From JBDKTK01 sp964556675 (GTDB lineage Bacteria; Desulfobacterota; Syntrophia; Syntrophales; UBA4778), in NCBI GenBank assembly GCA_964556675.1, contig CAZKYN010000063.1:1-14441 (forward strand): DNA of 14,441 nucleotides. The letters run 5' to 3'. The notes under the pieces were generated by a model. It was given only the letters and a program-made list of their open reading frames with translations, searched no databases and had not been told where the DNA came from. Position 1 is the stretch's first letter. Each line of letters starts with the position of its first letter. The translations under genes were made by a program, and so were the position numbers. Positions 1 to 5,652 of the stretch are shown piece after piece.

Positions 1-251
1 CCGGCGGGAAACTTGTCTGAAACGATATCGACAATTATATGGTCCTTCTTCCTCTGGTTGTAGCCGAGGGCCGCGGCCGTCACAATGGCCCCCAGGAAGG
101 AGATGATTTCATAGGACCCGGTAAAGGGGAGGCCGAATATCCTCAAGGCAACATTGCCTGTTGCCAGGAGCATGACTGCAATAAGAGCCGCGCCACCCGC
201 AACCATCGCCGTCTTGTTGAGCATCAGATCGAACAGGTCGAGATATTTCAT
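1..251 (-). CDS. TRAP transporter small permease (DctQ-like), 5' part only
   Basis: This is the N-terminal 83 codons of a gene cut by the left window edge. The translation starts MKYLDLFDLMLNKTAMVAGG, followed by a hydrophobic segment at about residues 14-35. A second hydrophobic stretch contains GSYEIISFLGAIVTAAALGY and then a basic QRKKDHI segment. The amphipathic start, TM1, the E-I-x-x-F-L-G stretch and a charged 'RKKxHI' turn are typical of TRAP small permeases of the DctQ family. It lies downstream of dctP on the same strand, separated by 203 bp, so the order P-Q (then presumably M beyond the edge) fits a TRAP operon. The Shine-Dalgarno is weak (GGA about 6 bases before ATG). The unusually long P-Q gap holds two repeat structures. 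In the membrane it would pair with the large DctM subunit. Confidence is good for the family and none for the substrate from this fragment alone. Confidence 0.85.
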   Translation of the reverse strand, partial: MKYLDLFDLMLNKTAMVAGGAALIAVMLLATGNVALRIFGLPFTGSYEIISFLGAIVTAAALGYNQRKKDHIIVDIVSDKFPA

Positions 252-294
252 TTCAGTTCCACTTTCAATTTATGATCTTATTATCTCAGCAATC

Positions 295-341
295 AAATCC
301 CCCTCTCCCCGGCCCTCTCCCACAAGGGGCGAGGGAGATTT
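295..341. repeat. C-rich palindromic intergenic repeat, copy 1
   Basis: An imperfect palindrome rich in CCCTCTCCC / GGGGCGAGGG. It shares AAATCCCC, CTCCCACAA and a GGG-GAGG end with the inverse strand of 13412-13436, with one indel of about 14 bases, so the two look like members of one dispersed family. Translated, it gives a PSPRPSPTRGEG-like peptide that I recall as a common spurious product of such repeats in proteobacteria (from memory, not checked). No protein function is proposed. It lies between dctP and dctQ. Confidence 0.6.
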
Positions 342-379
342 CGGAAGGGTTTTATGATAGCCCCTCTCTGTGCAACTGA

Positions 380-429
380 TACATCGTTTACATATTAGTT
401 TAGGTACATCGTTTACACTTTTAGTTATT
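380..429. repeat. Two tandem 25-bp units with core TACATCGTTTACA
   Basis: Two direct units, 380-404 and 405-429, start with the identical 13-mer TACATCGTTTACA, followed by a similar TTAGTTA stretch. On the other strand the core is TGTAAACGATGTA. Iterated short repeats of this type occur at the ends of some insertion sequences, so this may be an orphan IS end. They could also be tandem operator sites. They lie in the dctP-dctQ gap, 25 bp beyond the dctP stop. No transposase gene is visible. Confidence 0.6.
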
Positions 430-454
430 GGCTCTTTCTACGGGAGGAAAGGGC

Positions 455-1480
455 TTATTTATATTTCTTCTCGTACCTCGCCTTCAGCTTGTTGATATCG
501 CTGATTATCTGCTCTCCCGGAAGGCCCCTGGCGGAGACTTTGGAGATGTATTCCTTCACCATGGGCTGCAGGAGCCTCTTCATTTCCGCCTTGTCCGCAG
601 CCGGAAGCTGGATGACCTGGTGACCGTATTTCTGCTTTGACCAGACAAGCGCCTCACTGACGTGATCGTCCACGTATTTGCCCGTCCAGATCGCCTGGTC
701 CATCCGCAAGTCTTCGATGGCCTTCTTCACGTCGGCGGGCAGGGCATTCCATTTATTCCTGTTCATGACCACGGCAAAGGAGACCACGAACAAATTGGCG
801 TCCGTTGAATAGGGGCAATACGAGGCGAAATTGAAGTCCTTGAGGATCTCCATCGAGGAGACCATGCCTTTAACGACGCCCCTCTGGATGGCCTCCGGCG
901 TCTCCGACTGGGGCATGGCTATAGGTACGGCCCCGAGCCTTTTCAATATTTCCGCCCCCGTTCCCGAGGCGCGCAATTCCAGGCCCCTCAGGTCCTTGAG
1001 CGACCGGACGGGACGGATCGTCATGAAGTCCGCGGGCGGGCACGTGAATACAGTCAGGACTTTCACCTTTTCGAATTCCCTGGGCCTGTATTTCTCTATG
1101 AGATCAAAAAGGACAAGGCTTGCCACCTTGGCGTTCCTGAACCCCAGGGGGAGGTCAACGGCTTCGGACACCGGGAAGCGGCCGGGCTGATAACTCATGG
1201 CGAAATTGCCGATATCCGCAGTCCCGGAGATGACGCCGTCGAAGATGTTCTTGGCGTTCAAAAGAGTGCCGCCGGGAAATGTCTGGACGACGACCTTTCC
1301 GCTGGTCAGCCTCTGCAGTTCCTTTGCCCAGCGCTCCATCTGCACGCAGGGGAAGGTCGCCGCGGGGGGGAAGTTGGCGTAGGTCAGCTTGATCTGGGCC
1401 GCTGGAGCGGAAACCGGCAAAGTATTAAACGCGACGAGCAGCAGGATAAAGGCTGCCAGGCAAAAAAATCTGTTCTTCAT
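455..1480 (-). CDS. dctP: TRAP transporter substrate-binding protein (DctP family)
   Basis: A 341-residue periplasmic solute receptor of a tripartite (TRAP) transporter. Residues 1-28 form a signal peptide: basic MKNR, a hydrophobic core and cleavage near SAPAA-Q. The mature part begins IKLTYANFPP, the usual first beta strand of the family. The conserved arginine that normally contacts a substrate carboxylate fits R170 in the LRG-LELRASG stretch, followed by the typical GAVPIAMPQSETPEAIQRGVVKG segment. Length is normal for the family. The start has a good ribosome site (GAGGTGA about 6 bases upstream). It would deliver ligand to the DctQ/DctM permease, whose small subunit begins downstream. 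The 5' region carries a complete Trp-codon leader and attenuator, so expression is probably controlled by charged tRNA-Trp. That points to tryptophan or a related compound as ligand; the substrate itself cannot be read from the protein. Confidence 0.92.
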   Translation of the reverse strand: MKNRFFCLAAFILLLVAFNTLPVSAPAAQIKLTYANFPPAATFPCVQMERWAKELQRLTSGKVVVQTFPGGTLLNAKNIFDGVISGTADIGNFAMSYQPGRFPVSEAVDLPLGFRNAKVASLVLFDLIEKYRPREFEKVKVLTVFTCPPADFMTIRPVRSLKDLRGLELRASGTGAEILKRLGAVPIAMPQSETPEAIQRGVVKGMVSSMEILKDFNFASYCPYSTDANLFVVSFAVVMNRNKWNALPADVKKAIEDLRMDQAIWTGKYVDDHVSEALVWSKQKYGHQVIQLPAADKAEMKRLLQPMVKEYISKVSARGLPGEQIISDINKLKARYEKKYK

Positions 1481-1555
1481 ATTGTCACCTCGCTTAAAAT
1501 CATTCCAAGCTCAACCAACCTGGAGATTACGACCCTTCCTTCGAACTTCTGCGGC

Positions 1556-1600
1556 AAAAAAAAAACGGCCGTGGATTTCGGCTCATCCACGGCCGTTTTT
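1556..1600 (-). terminator. Attenuator terminator hairpin upstream of dctP
   Basis: A perfect 16-bp stem: the 5' arm (minus strand) at 1600-1585 is AAAAACGGCCGTGGAT, the loop at 1584-1577 is GAGCCGAA, and the 3' arm is at 1576-1561. The arm runs straight into ten consecutive T on the minus strand (1565-1556). This is a textbook intrinsic terminator for leftward transcription. It lies 75 bp before the dctP start rather than after a gene, and follows a Trp-rich leader peptide, so it reads as the 3:4 hairpin of an attenuator. Confidence 0.93.
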
Positions 1601-1646
1601 AGTTCTGGTAATTATGCCTGATAGAGGACAAGCCTGTGCGCCTATG

Positions 1647-1694
1647 TCACCTCCACCACCACCAGAAATTGTTGCTTATGTTTGCTTTTCTCAT
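1647..1694 (-). CDS. Trp-rich leader peptide (15 aa) of the attenuator
   Basis: The translation is MRKANISNNFWWWWR then TGA. Four consecutive TGG codons in a 15-residue reading frame are extremely unlikely by chance. They match the design of trpL-type leaders, such as E. coli TrpL with two adjacent Trp codons and rhizobial trpE leaders with three. The frame is too short to be seen by ordinary gene callers. The ribosome site is weak: a GGA about 8 bases before ATG, within an A-rich stretch. The peptide itself probably has no function beyond sensing Trp-tRNA supply during its translation. The downstream gene is a transporter receptor, not trpE, which is the odd part. Confidence 0.9.
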   Translation of the reverse strand: MRKANISNNFWWWWR

Positions 1695-1719
1695 TTTTTT
1701 TATCCAGGCGAGAGGAATC

Positions 1720-1746
1720 CTTATCTGAACAAACCCGAAAAATCAA
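1720..1746 (-). promoter_or_regulatory. Candidate promoter for the leader-dctP transcript
   Basis: On the minus strand TTGATT (1746-1741) is followed after 15 bases by GATAAG (1725-1720), a weak sigma70-like pair with a short spacer. Transcription would start some 20-25 bases before the leader ATG at 1694, a normal distance for a trp-type leader. The support is position and partial consensus only. Confidence 0.35.
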
Positions 1747-1801
1747 GGTTTTTATTCGGACATCCGGGACAGCCATGAAAACGAGGACCGTCCCTTTTTC
1801 A

Positions 1802-2344
1802 TTACAGTGCGAGAATAAAGCCGTCCCTCCGGTGGAAATCGGGTTTCGCTCCGCAGTGGATCAAAGCCCAGTAACTTTTCTCTTCTGATTTAATAACGGC
1901 GCTGATGCCGACCTCCAGGCGCTGGTCTTCGCTGATCAGCCCGTCCAGGTTAAGTTCAAACATAAGCGACAACGATCCCGGCTTTCTGCCGGTCCTGGAA
2001 ACCAGCGCGGCAACCGCGGTTTCCTCCCGCAGATCGGCAATATTCCTTTTCTCTCCATAGCGGTCGAACCGGAAAACATTCCAATCGCCCGAAGGTGAAA
2101 TATTGATTTCCCAATAGGGGTCGCAGCCCCTGGCGGCAACGAACAGCTCGAAGCACGTGTTTTCCCAAAGGCCCTTTAACCGGGACGGCTTTTGCTTCCG
2201 TCTGGGGATGTCTATATCCTGCAAGTTCCCGGAAAGTTCATAACGGACCGCGAGCGTATTATCGCGCCGCCCGGCTCGGCCCGCGACGGCTATGCCGGAC
2301 GAACCATTTCCGAATTTCTTCAGAGAAAATGCCTGCTCTTCCAT
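1802..2344 (-). CDS. DOMON-like domain protein
   Basis: A 180-residue protein without signal peptide or membrane segment. The central block LWENTCFELFVA (59-70) followed by YWEINISPSGDWNVFRF (77-93) matches, from family knowledge, the DOMON-like / family-9-carbohydrate-binding-like beta-sandwich proteins found in cyanobacteria and proteobacteria. These are sometimes annotated from fusions with MurB. The C-terminal part (VGISAVIKSEEKSYWALIHC) contributes further beta strands ending HCGAKPDFHRRDGF. The family probably binds a sugar or haem-like ligand, but no member-level function is known to me. It stands alone: divergent from the flavin reductase gene (81 bp between starts) and about 100 bp upstream of the TRAP leader. 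The start has no strong Shine-Dalgarno sequence. Confidence 0.75.
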   Translation of the reverse strand: MEEQAFSLKKFGNGSSGIAVAGRAGRRDNTLAVRYELSGNLQDIDIPRRKQKPSRLKGLWENTCFELFVAARGCDPYWEINISPSGDWNVFRFDRYGEKRNIADLREETAVAALVSRTGRKPGSLSLMFELNLDGLISEDQRLEVGISAVIKSEEKSYWALIHCGAKPDFHRRDGFILAL

Positions 2345-2425
2345 ATCCGACTGAGGGATAGCATACCCGTTTCAAATAGTGTAATACTTTTGTGCCGGAA
2401 AAAAATCGGAGGGGGGAGCAGACCG

Positions 2426-2983
2426 ATGAAGATCAGACTGGGGCCCGTCAACAGCCTTTACCCGATGCCGACGGTCCTTGTGGGGGCGAACGTCGGCGGC
2501 AGGCCGAATTACATAACCATAGCCCACGTGGGCATCATGGACCTGCAGAGCGTTTCCCTGGGGATGGCGAAAAACCATTATACGAATCCGGGCATTCGCG
2601 AGAACGGCGCGTTCAGCGTCAATTTTCCTTCCGCCGCAATGGTGGAGATCACCGATTACTGCGGGATGGTTTCCGGGCGCGAAGTCGACAAGGGGAGCCT
2701 CTTCAGGAATTTCTACGGCGAATTGGGGAATGCTCCCATGATCGAAGAATGTCCCGTCAATATGGAATGCCGGCTGGTCAAGACGGTTGATTTCCCCAGG
2801 CACGACATATTTATCGGCGAGGTCGTCCAGACGTATTGTGACGAGGAATTCATGCAGCAAGGGGGCATTGATCTCATGAAGGTGCAGCCCATCCTGTTTT
2901 CCATGCAGGACCAGGGCTACTGGAAAATAGGCCCCAGGTTCTCGCAGGCCTGGCACGCCGGTAAAAAATTAAAGGGGACCTGA
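2426..2983 (+). CDS. Flavin reductase family protein (flavoredoxin-like)
   Basis: A 185-residue FMN-binding split-barrel protein. The N-terminus MKIRLGPVNSLYPMPTVLVG is followed by GGRPNYITIAHVGIMD (24-39), the usual FMN-contacting stretch. Next come ITDYCGMVSGREVDKGSLF (75-93), with the C-G-x-x-S-G-x-x-x-D-K motif of flavoredoxins, and GEVVQTYCDEE. Family members reduce flavins or act as electron carriers in anaerobes. The ATG chosen here has a GGAGG-type ribosome site within the preceding 15 bases. The frame stays open further upstream, but that part overlaps the divergent neighbour and has no family similarity. It is the only rightward gene in the left half and converges on the kinase gene, with 5 bp between stops and no terminator visible between them. 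Confidence 0.88.
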   Translation: MKIRLGPVNSLYPMPTVLVGANVGGRPNYITIAHVGIMDLQSVSLGMAKNHYTNPGIRENGAFSVNFPSAAMVEITDYCGMVSGREVDKGSLFRNFYGELGNAPMIEECPVNMECRLVKTVDFPRHDIFIGEVVQTYCDEEFMQQGGIDLMKVQPILFSMQDQGYWKIGPRFSQAWHAGKKLKGT

Positions 2984-2988
2984 ACCGG

Positions 2989-3816
2989 TCAGACCAGGAC
3001 GCCGGAGCCGGGCATCCTCCTGCGCAGGCGGAATTTGGGCACGATGACGCAGACCGTGGTGCCGGAGCCCTTCCGGGACTCTATCTTGAAACAACCGCCC
3101 AGGTGCTTGATCCTTTCTGTTATCCCGAAAAGCCCGTATCCGTTCCCTTTCAGGGTATTGCCGGGCTTGTAAACGAAACCCCGGCCGTTGTCCTGAATGG
3201 TCAGTTTCAGAGATTTGTGATTTTCGATTATGGACACCCTGCACTGGCTGGCCTTTGCATGGCGGACGACATTGATAAGCAGTTCGCGCGCCGTCTGGAA
3301 AAGAATGACCTCCAGGTCGAGGTTAAGCCTTTCCTGGATATCCTGCTGCAATTGTATCTCGATGCCGTACTTGCCCTTGAGTTCCTCGGCCAGCCATTCA
3401 ACGGCTGCAGGGAAACCGAATTGATGGAGCACCGGCGGGCTCAATTCCCTGGTGAGCAGCCTGGCATCGGTTATCGCCTCATCGATAAGCCTGTACACAT
3501 CTTTCATCTCCTGCTCGAACCCGCTCCCTTCGGCCTTATGAATCAGGGCTCCCATCTTGATCTTGGAAATAGCCAGGCCCTGCCCCAGCTTCTCGTGGAG
3601 CTCATAGGCGATATTGCGCCGTTTTCTCTCCTCCGCCAGGGACAGCTCTGATGTGAGCAGGCGCAGTTCCTTCTGGTATTTCCTCAGGCGCTTTTCCATC
3701 CGCTTGCGCTCCATTACCTCGGACCGCAGGGACTGGTTTACGCGCAGCAGGTCTAATGCATCTTCAGAGGTCATAAGGCTAAGGGACTTTTCATTTCTCT
3801 CAGAGCTGCTTTTCAT
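2989..3816 (-). CDS. Sensorless NarL-type histidine kinase (HisKA_3 + HATPase)
   Basis: A 275-residue cytoplasmic two-component kinase. Residues 20-65 form a charged coiled-coil helix. The dimerisation/phosphoacceptor helix is EERKRRNIAYELHEKLGQ with the predicted phosphorylated histidine at H74. The ATPase domain shows the N box ELLINVVRHAKAS (E178, N182), the G1 box DNGRGF (209-214), the G2-like GYGLFGITERIKHLGG (226-241) and GSGT (250-253). There are no transmembrane segments and no complete PAS, GAF or other input domain; the N-terminal 60 residues resemble only the linker that usually follows a PAS domain. No response regulator is encoded in the window, so it is an orphan here. The start has GAGG about 9 bases upstream. 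Confidence 0.9.
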   Translation of the reverse strand: MKSSSERNEKSLSLMTSEDALDLLRVNQSLRSEVMERKRMEKRLRKYQKELRLLTSELSLAEERKRRNIAYELHEKLGQGLAISKIKMGALIHKAEGSGFEQEMKDVYRLIDEAITDARLLTRELSPPVLHQFGFPAAVEWLAEELKGKYGIEIQLQQDIQERLNLDLEVILFQTARELLINVVRHAKASQCRVSIIENHKSLKLTIQDNGRGFVYKPGNTLKGNGYGLFGITERIKHLGGCFKIESRKGSGTTVCVIVPKFRLRRRMPGSGVLV

Positions 3817-4137
3817 CGGCTTGCCTCGAAAAAATTCAAAATTAATCTGTTAAAGACAACTTGCCCGGCCGGAATGCTTGGGAGAAATTCAGATGACCTT
3901 CTGAGGAAAGTAAAAGGGGGCTGACGCCTGAAACAATTCCTGAGAATCTCACTGAGCTTTCGTCCTGGTTTCTGGGGCTAAAGAAATCGGATTGAGTTCG
4001 TATCAGCTTACGGTTGGATATTTATTACATGGGGGATGAACTAGCCATAAGGTTTTCCACGATTTTCCCGTTCGAAAAATCTTAATTTGCCCTAAGGGAA
4101 AAACCTAAGCGTCCTTCGGGGCAGGGGGGAAGGGGGC
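3817..4137. other. Intergenic region upstream of the kinase gene
   Basis: A 321-bp gap with no supported gene. It is lower in GC than its flanks. Near its right end it has the near-palindrome CCCTAAGGG (4090-4098), with CCTAAG again just after (4104-4109). This could be a binding site for a regulator of the leftward kinase gene. A GC-rich purine run (4121-4137) precedes the gate-protein stop, and no U-tract terminator is seen. Nothing else is supported here. Confidence 0.5.
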
Positions 4138-5091
4138 TCAGGCAGCCGGCCGGGCCGCTCGCCTCCGGCCTGACTTCCAGAAAGTCATAATCCTTACGGC
4201 GATTATGGCGATGATTGTCCTCGGCACCCATAACCAGAAAGGCGAAAGCCCCAGGGACAGGAACAGGGAGGGGTCTTCCACCATGGAATGGTTTATCCCT
4301 ATGGAGAGCTGGAGAGTCTCCAGCTCCTCGCTGTCGAGGTGCCCCGCCCGGGCCTCTTCCACTATGACCGCTCCGCCATAGGCAAGCCCGAAGACAACGG
4401 CCGTGATCCAGAGCAGGCCGACTTTTTCACTGAGACCCATTATCCGCAGAAAGGGCGAGAGGAATTTCACGACCGTGTTTATCCAGCCCAGCGCCTTTAT
4501 TACCTCCAGGGAGCTAAGGATGGTCATGATTATCAGGAAAATTTTCATGGCCAGCCCGGCGGTCTCCAGGGCCCAGGACTTCAGCATGCCTGCAAACGGG
4601 ACTGCTTCCGAGGGGCCTGGCCCGGACGCAGTTGGAGATGCTGTCCCGAGATCGAGGAACTGGGCCAGAATGATAACTGTTATGCACGCGGTTACGATCC
4701 TGATGACGGTCGCCCGGAAAGCGGGCAGGCCGGACTTGCTCTGGATAATGCCCTCCTGGATCATGTTGTGGGCTATCAGGAGGAAATTGGCCATGAGGAT
4801 CATCTGTCCGGGCGTAAAGGGCAGGATGGCCATTGCCGCAATCCCGCCGTAGATGCCGGCGAGCATCCCGATGATCAGCGGCAGGGCCGCCATGGCCGGC
4901 AGGTAGAGCAGCCCCATCACGGGCTGCACGATAAAGTCAATCATATTGAGGAGGCCGCTCCAGGCAAGCAGGGCGGTAAGGAAAGAGACTGGGATAACGA
5001 TTTTCATTATCCAGATGAAACCGCTCAGGCCTTTCTTGAGACCGGCAATAAACGAGTCGCGCACGAGATCGGCATTATTCATATTGTACAT
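4138..5091 (-). CDS. Nucleoside-recognition (Gate) domain membrane protein
   Basis: A 317-residue polytopic inner-membrane protein with about eight hydrophobic segments. It has two gate-type repeats, each starting with an amphipathic G-L-x-x-x-x-x-I-x-x-P helix. The first is around residues 20-70 (GLSGFIWIMKIVIPVSFLTA); the second, around 175-260, contains AMKIFLIIMTILSSLEVIK and GLAYGGAVIVEEARAG. The motif NHSMVEDPSLFL follows. These are features of the nucleoside-recognition/Gate family shared with SpmA/SpmB and the FeoB C-terminal region. The substrate is unknown; despite the name, nucleoside transport is unproven for this subfamily. It is the third gene of a leftward set after the DUF523 and thioredoxin genes (57 bp gap). 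Neither ATG (codon 1 or codon 4) has a clear ribosome site, so the start could be 5091 or 5082. Confidence 0.82.
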   Translation of the reverse strand: MYNMNNADLVRDSFIAGLKKGLSGFIWIMKIVIPVSFLTALLAWSGLLNMIDFIVQPVMGLLYLPAMAALPLIIGMLAGIYGGIAAMAILPFTPGQMILMANFLLIAHNMIQEGIIQSKSGLPAFRATVIRIVTACITVIILAQFLDLGTASPTASGPGPSEAVPFAGMLKSWALETAGLAMKIFLIIMTILSSLEVIKALGWINTVVKFLSPFLRIMGLSEKVGLLWITAVVFGLAYGGAVIVEEARAGHLDSEELETLQLSIGINHSMVEDPSLFLSLGLSPFWLWVPRTIIAIIAVRIMTFWKSGRRRAARPAA

Positions 5092-5148
5092 TCAAAAGGG
5101 GCGGCCGGCTTGTCGCCCATACAAATCAAAGAGATGAACATTGCTTCA

Positions 5149-5592
5149 TTACAGTATCGAATCCAGGGCCCGCTCCAGGTCCCTTTTCTCCATAACACCG
5201 ACAATCCTTTTGACATAGGCTCCGTGCCGGAACAGGATGAGAGTGGGCGTCCCCTCGATGGCGTAGCGGGCGCTCGTCGCCCGGTTCACCTCTACATTGA
5301 GCTTCCCTATCCTGATGCGGCCTGCGTATTCGGCGGCCAGCTCTCCTATGACCGGGTCCAGCATCCGGCTGTACCCGCACCGTGGAGAGTAGAAATCGAC
5401 CATGAAAGACCCCGGGAAACCTGTCACCTCCCGGTCAAAACTCGCATCAGTTATCTCGATTGGGGTCGCCATGTCAAGGGGGAGAAGCGAACGGCATTTA
5501 CCGCACCGGGCATGCTCCCTCATACGCTCGCGCGGGACACGGTTCCTGGCCCCGCAATTGGGGCAGGTGATTTCGATTGTTCCTCTGTCCAT
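5149..5592 (-). CDS. TrxC-like zinc-ribbon thioredoxin with monothiol CGYS site
   Basis: A 147-residue cytoplasmic protein with two parts. An N-terminal zinc ribbon has CPNC (C10, C13) and CGKC (C30, C33), the hallmark of thioredoxin 2 (TrxC). A thioredoxin fold follows, with MVDFYSPRCGYSRMLDP (64-80) and a cis-proline in EGTPTLILF (P116). The active site, normally WCGPC, reads R-C-G-Y-S: C72 is kept but the resolving cysteine is S75, from an unambiguous AGC codon, and the preceding Trp is Arg. It therefore cannot do normal dithiol exchange and might act as a monothiol, trap or binding protein. The ATG was chosen because it has AAAGGAG 5 bases upstream. An earlier in-frame ATG at 5646 lies within a palindromic repeat and gives an N-terminus without family similarity. 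It sits between DUF523-DUF1722 and the gate protein. Confidence 0.9.
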   Translation of the reverse strand: MDRGTIEITCPNCGARNRVPRERMREHARCGKCRSLLPLDMATPIEITDASFDREVTGFPGSFMVDFYSPRCGYSRMLDPVIGELAAEYAGRIRIGKLNVEVNRATSARYAIEGTPTLILFRHGAYVKRIVGVMEKRDLERALDSIL

Positions 5593-5618
5593 GCTACTCC
5601 TTTCCCGATAAGACACAT

Positions 5619-5651
5619 CGCAACGCGCCATATGGGCGGTTTTCAACAGCC
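5619..5651 (-). repeat. Partial copy of the GGCTGTTGAAAA dispersed repeat
   Basis: Read on the minus strand, 33 bases starting GGCTGTTGAAAA and containing CCCATATG and GCGTTGCG match 14347-14379 at 29 of 33 positions. The repeat begins one base after the TGA of the DUF523 gene and fills most of the 60-bp gap before the thioredoxin gene. Only the first part of the longer element at the right window edge is present. Confidence 0.8.
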
Positions 5652-5652
5652 G

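Larger units (their letters stand above)
1556..1694 (-). promoter_or_regulatory. Tryptophan-type ribosome-mediated attenuator of the TRAP operon
   Basis: Seen directly, in RNA order. (1) A leader ORF has Trp codons at 1664-1653. (2) A 1:2 hairpin pairs 1658-1650 with 1627-1619 (9 bp with two G-U), plus 3 bp after a 2-nt bulge (1647-1645 with 1630-1628); its 5' arm overlaps the last Trp codons, the Arg codon and the stop. (3) A 2:3 antiterminator pairs GGCUUGUCC (1634-1626) with GGAUGAGCC (1588-1580), nine continuous pairs with two G-U. (4) The 3:4 terminator is at 1600-1556. Regions 2 and 3 are shared, so the structures exclude each other. The antiterminator takes only the top four bases of the terminator 5' arm plus its loop, but forming both would need a pseudoknot. 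Model: a ribosome stalled at the Trp codons masks region 1, frees region 2 and lets transcription reach dctP. With ample Trp-tRNA the terminator forms. Confidence 0.88.

Noticed and set aside
295..341. Considered as a CRISPR or tandem-repeat array
   Set aside because: Only one palindromic unit is present locally, without regular spacers.
1556..1600. The strong hairpin considered only as the end-of-gene terminator of the DOMON-like gene
   Set aside because: It lies about 200 bp beyond that stop and after a Trp-rich leader with an antiterminator, so attenuation explains more of the sequence. It may also stop read-through from upstream.
1766..1794. Imperfect hairpin GGGACAG ... CCGTCCC followed by TTTTT on the plus strand, considered as a terminator
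   Set aside because: The loop is 15 bases, the stem only 6-7 bp with a mismatch, and no rightward gene precedes it. For the leftward DOMON-like gene the strand lacks a T run. It may be another repeat remnant, but support is too weak.
2192..2425. Upstream extension of the flavin reductase frame
   Set aside because: It overlaps the divergent DOMON-like gene, lacks family similarity, and a strong ribosome site precedes the ATG at 2426.
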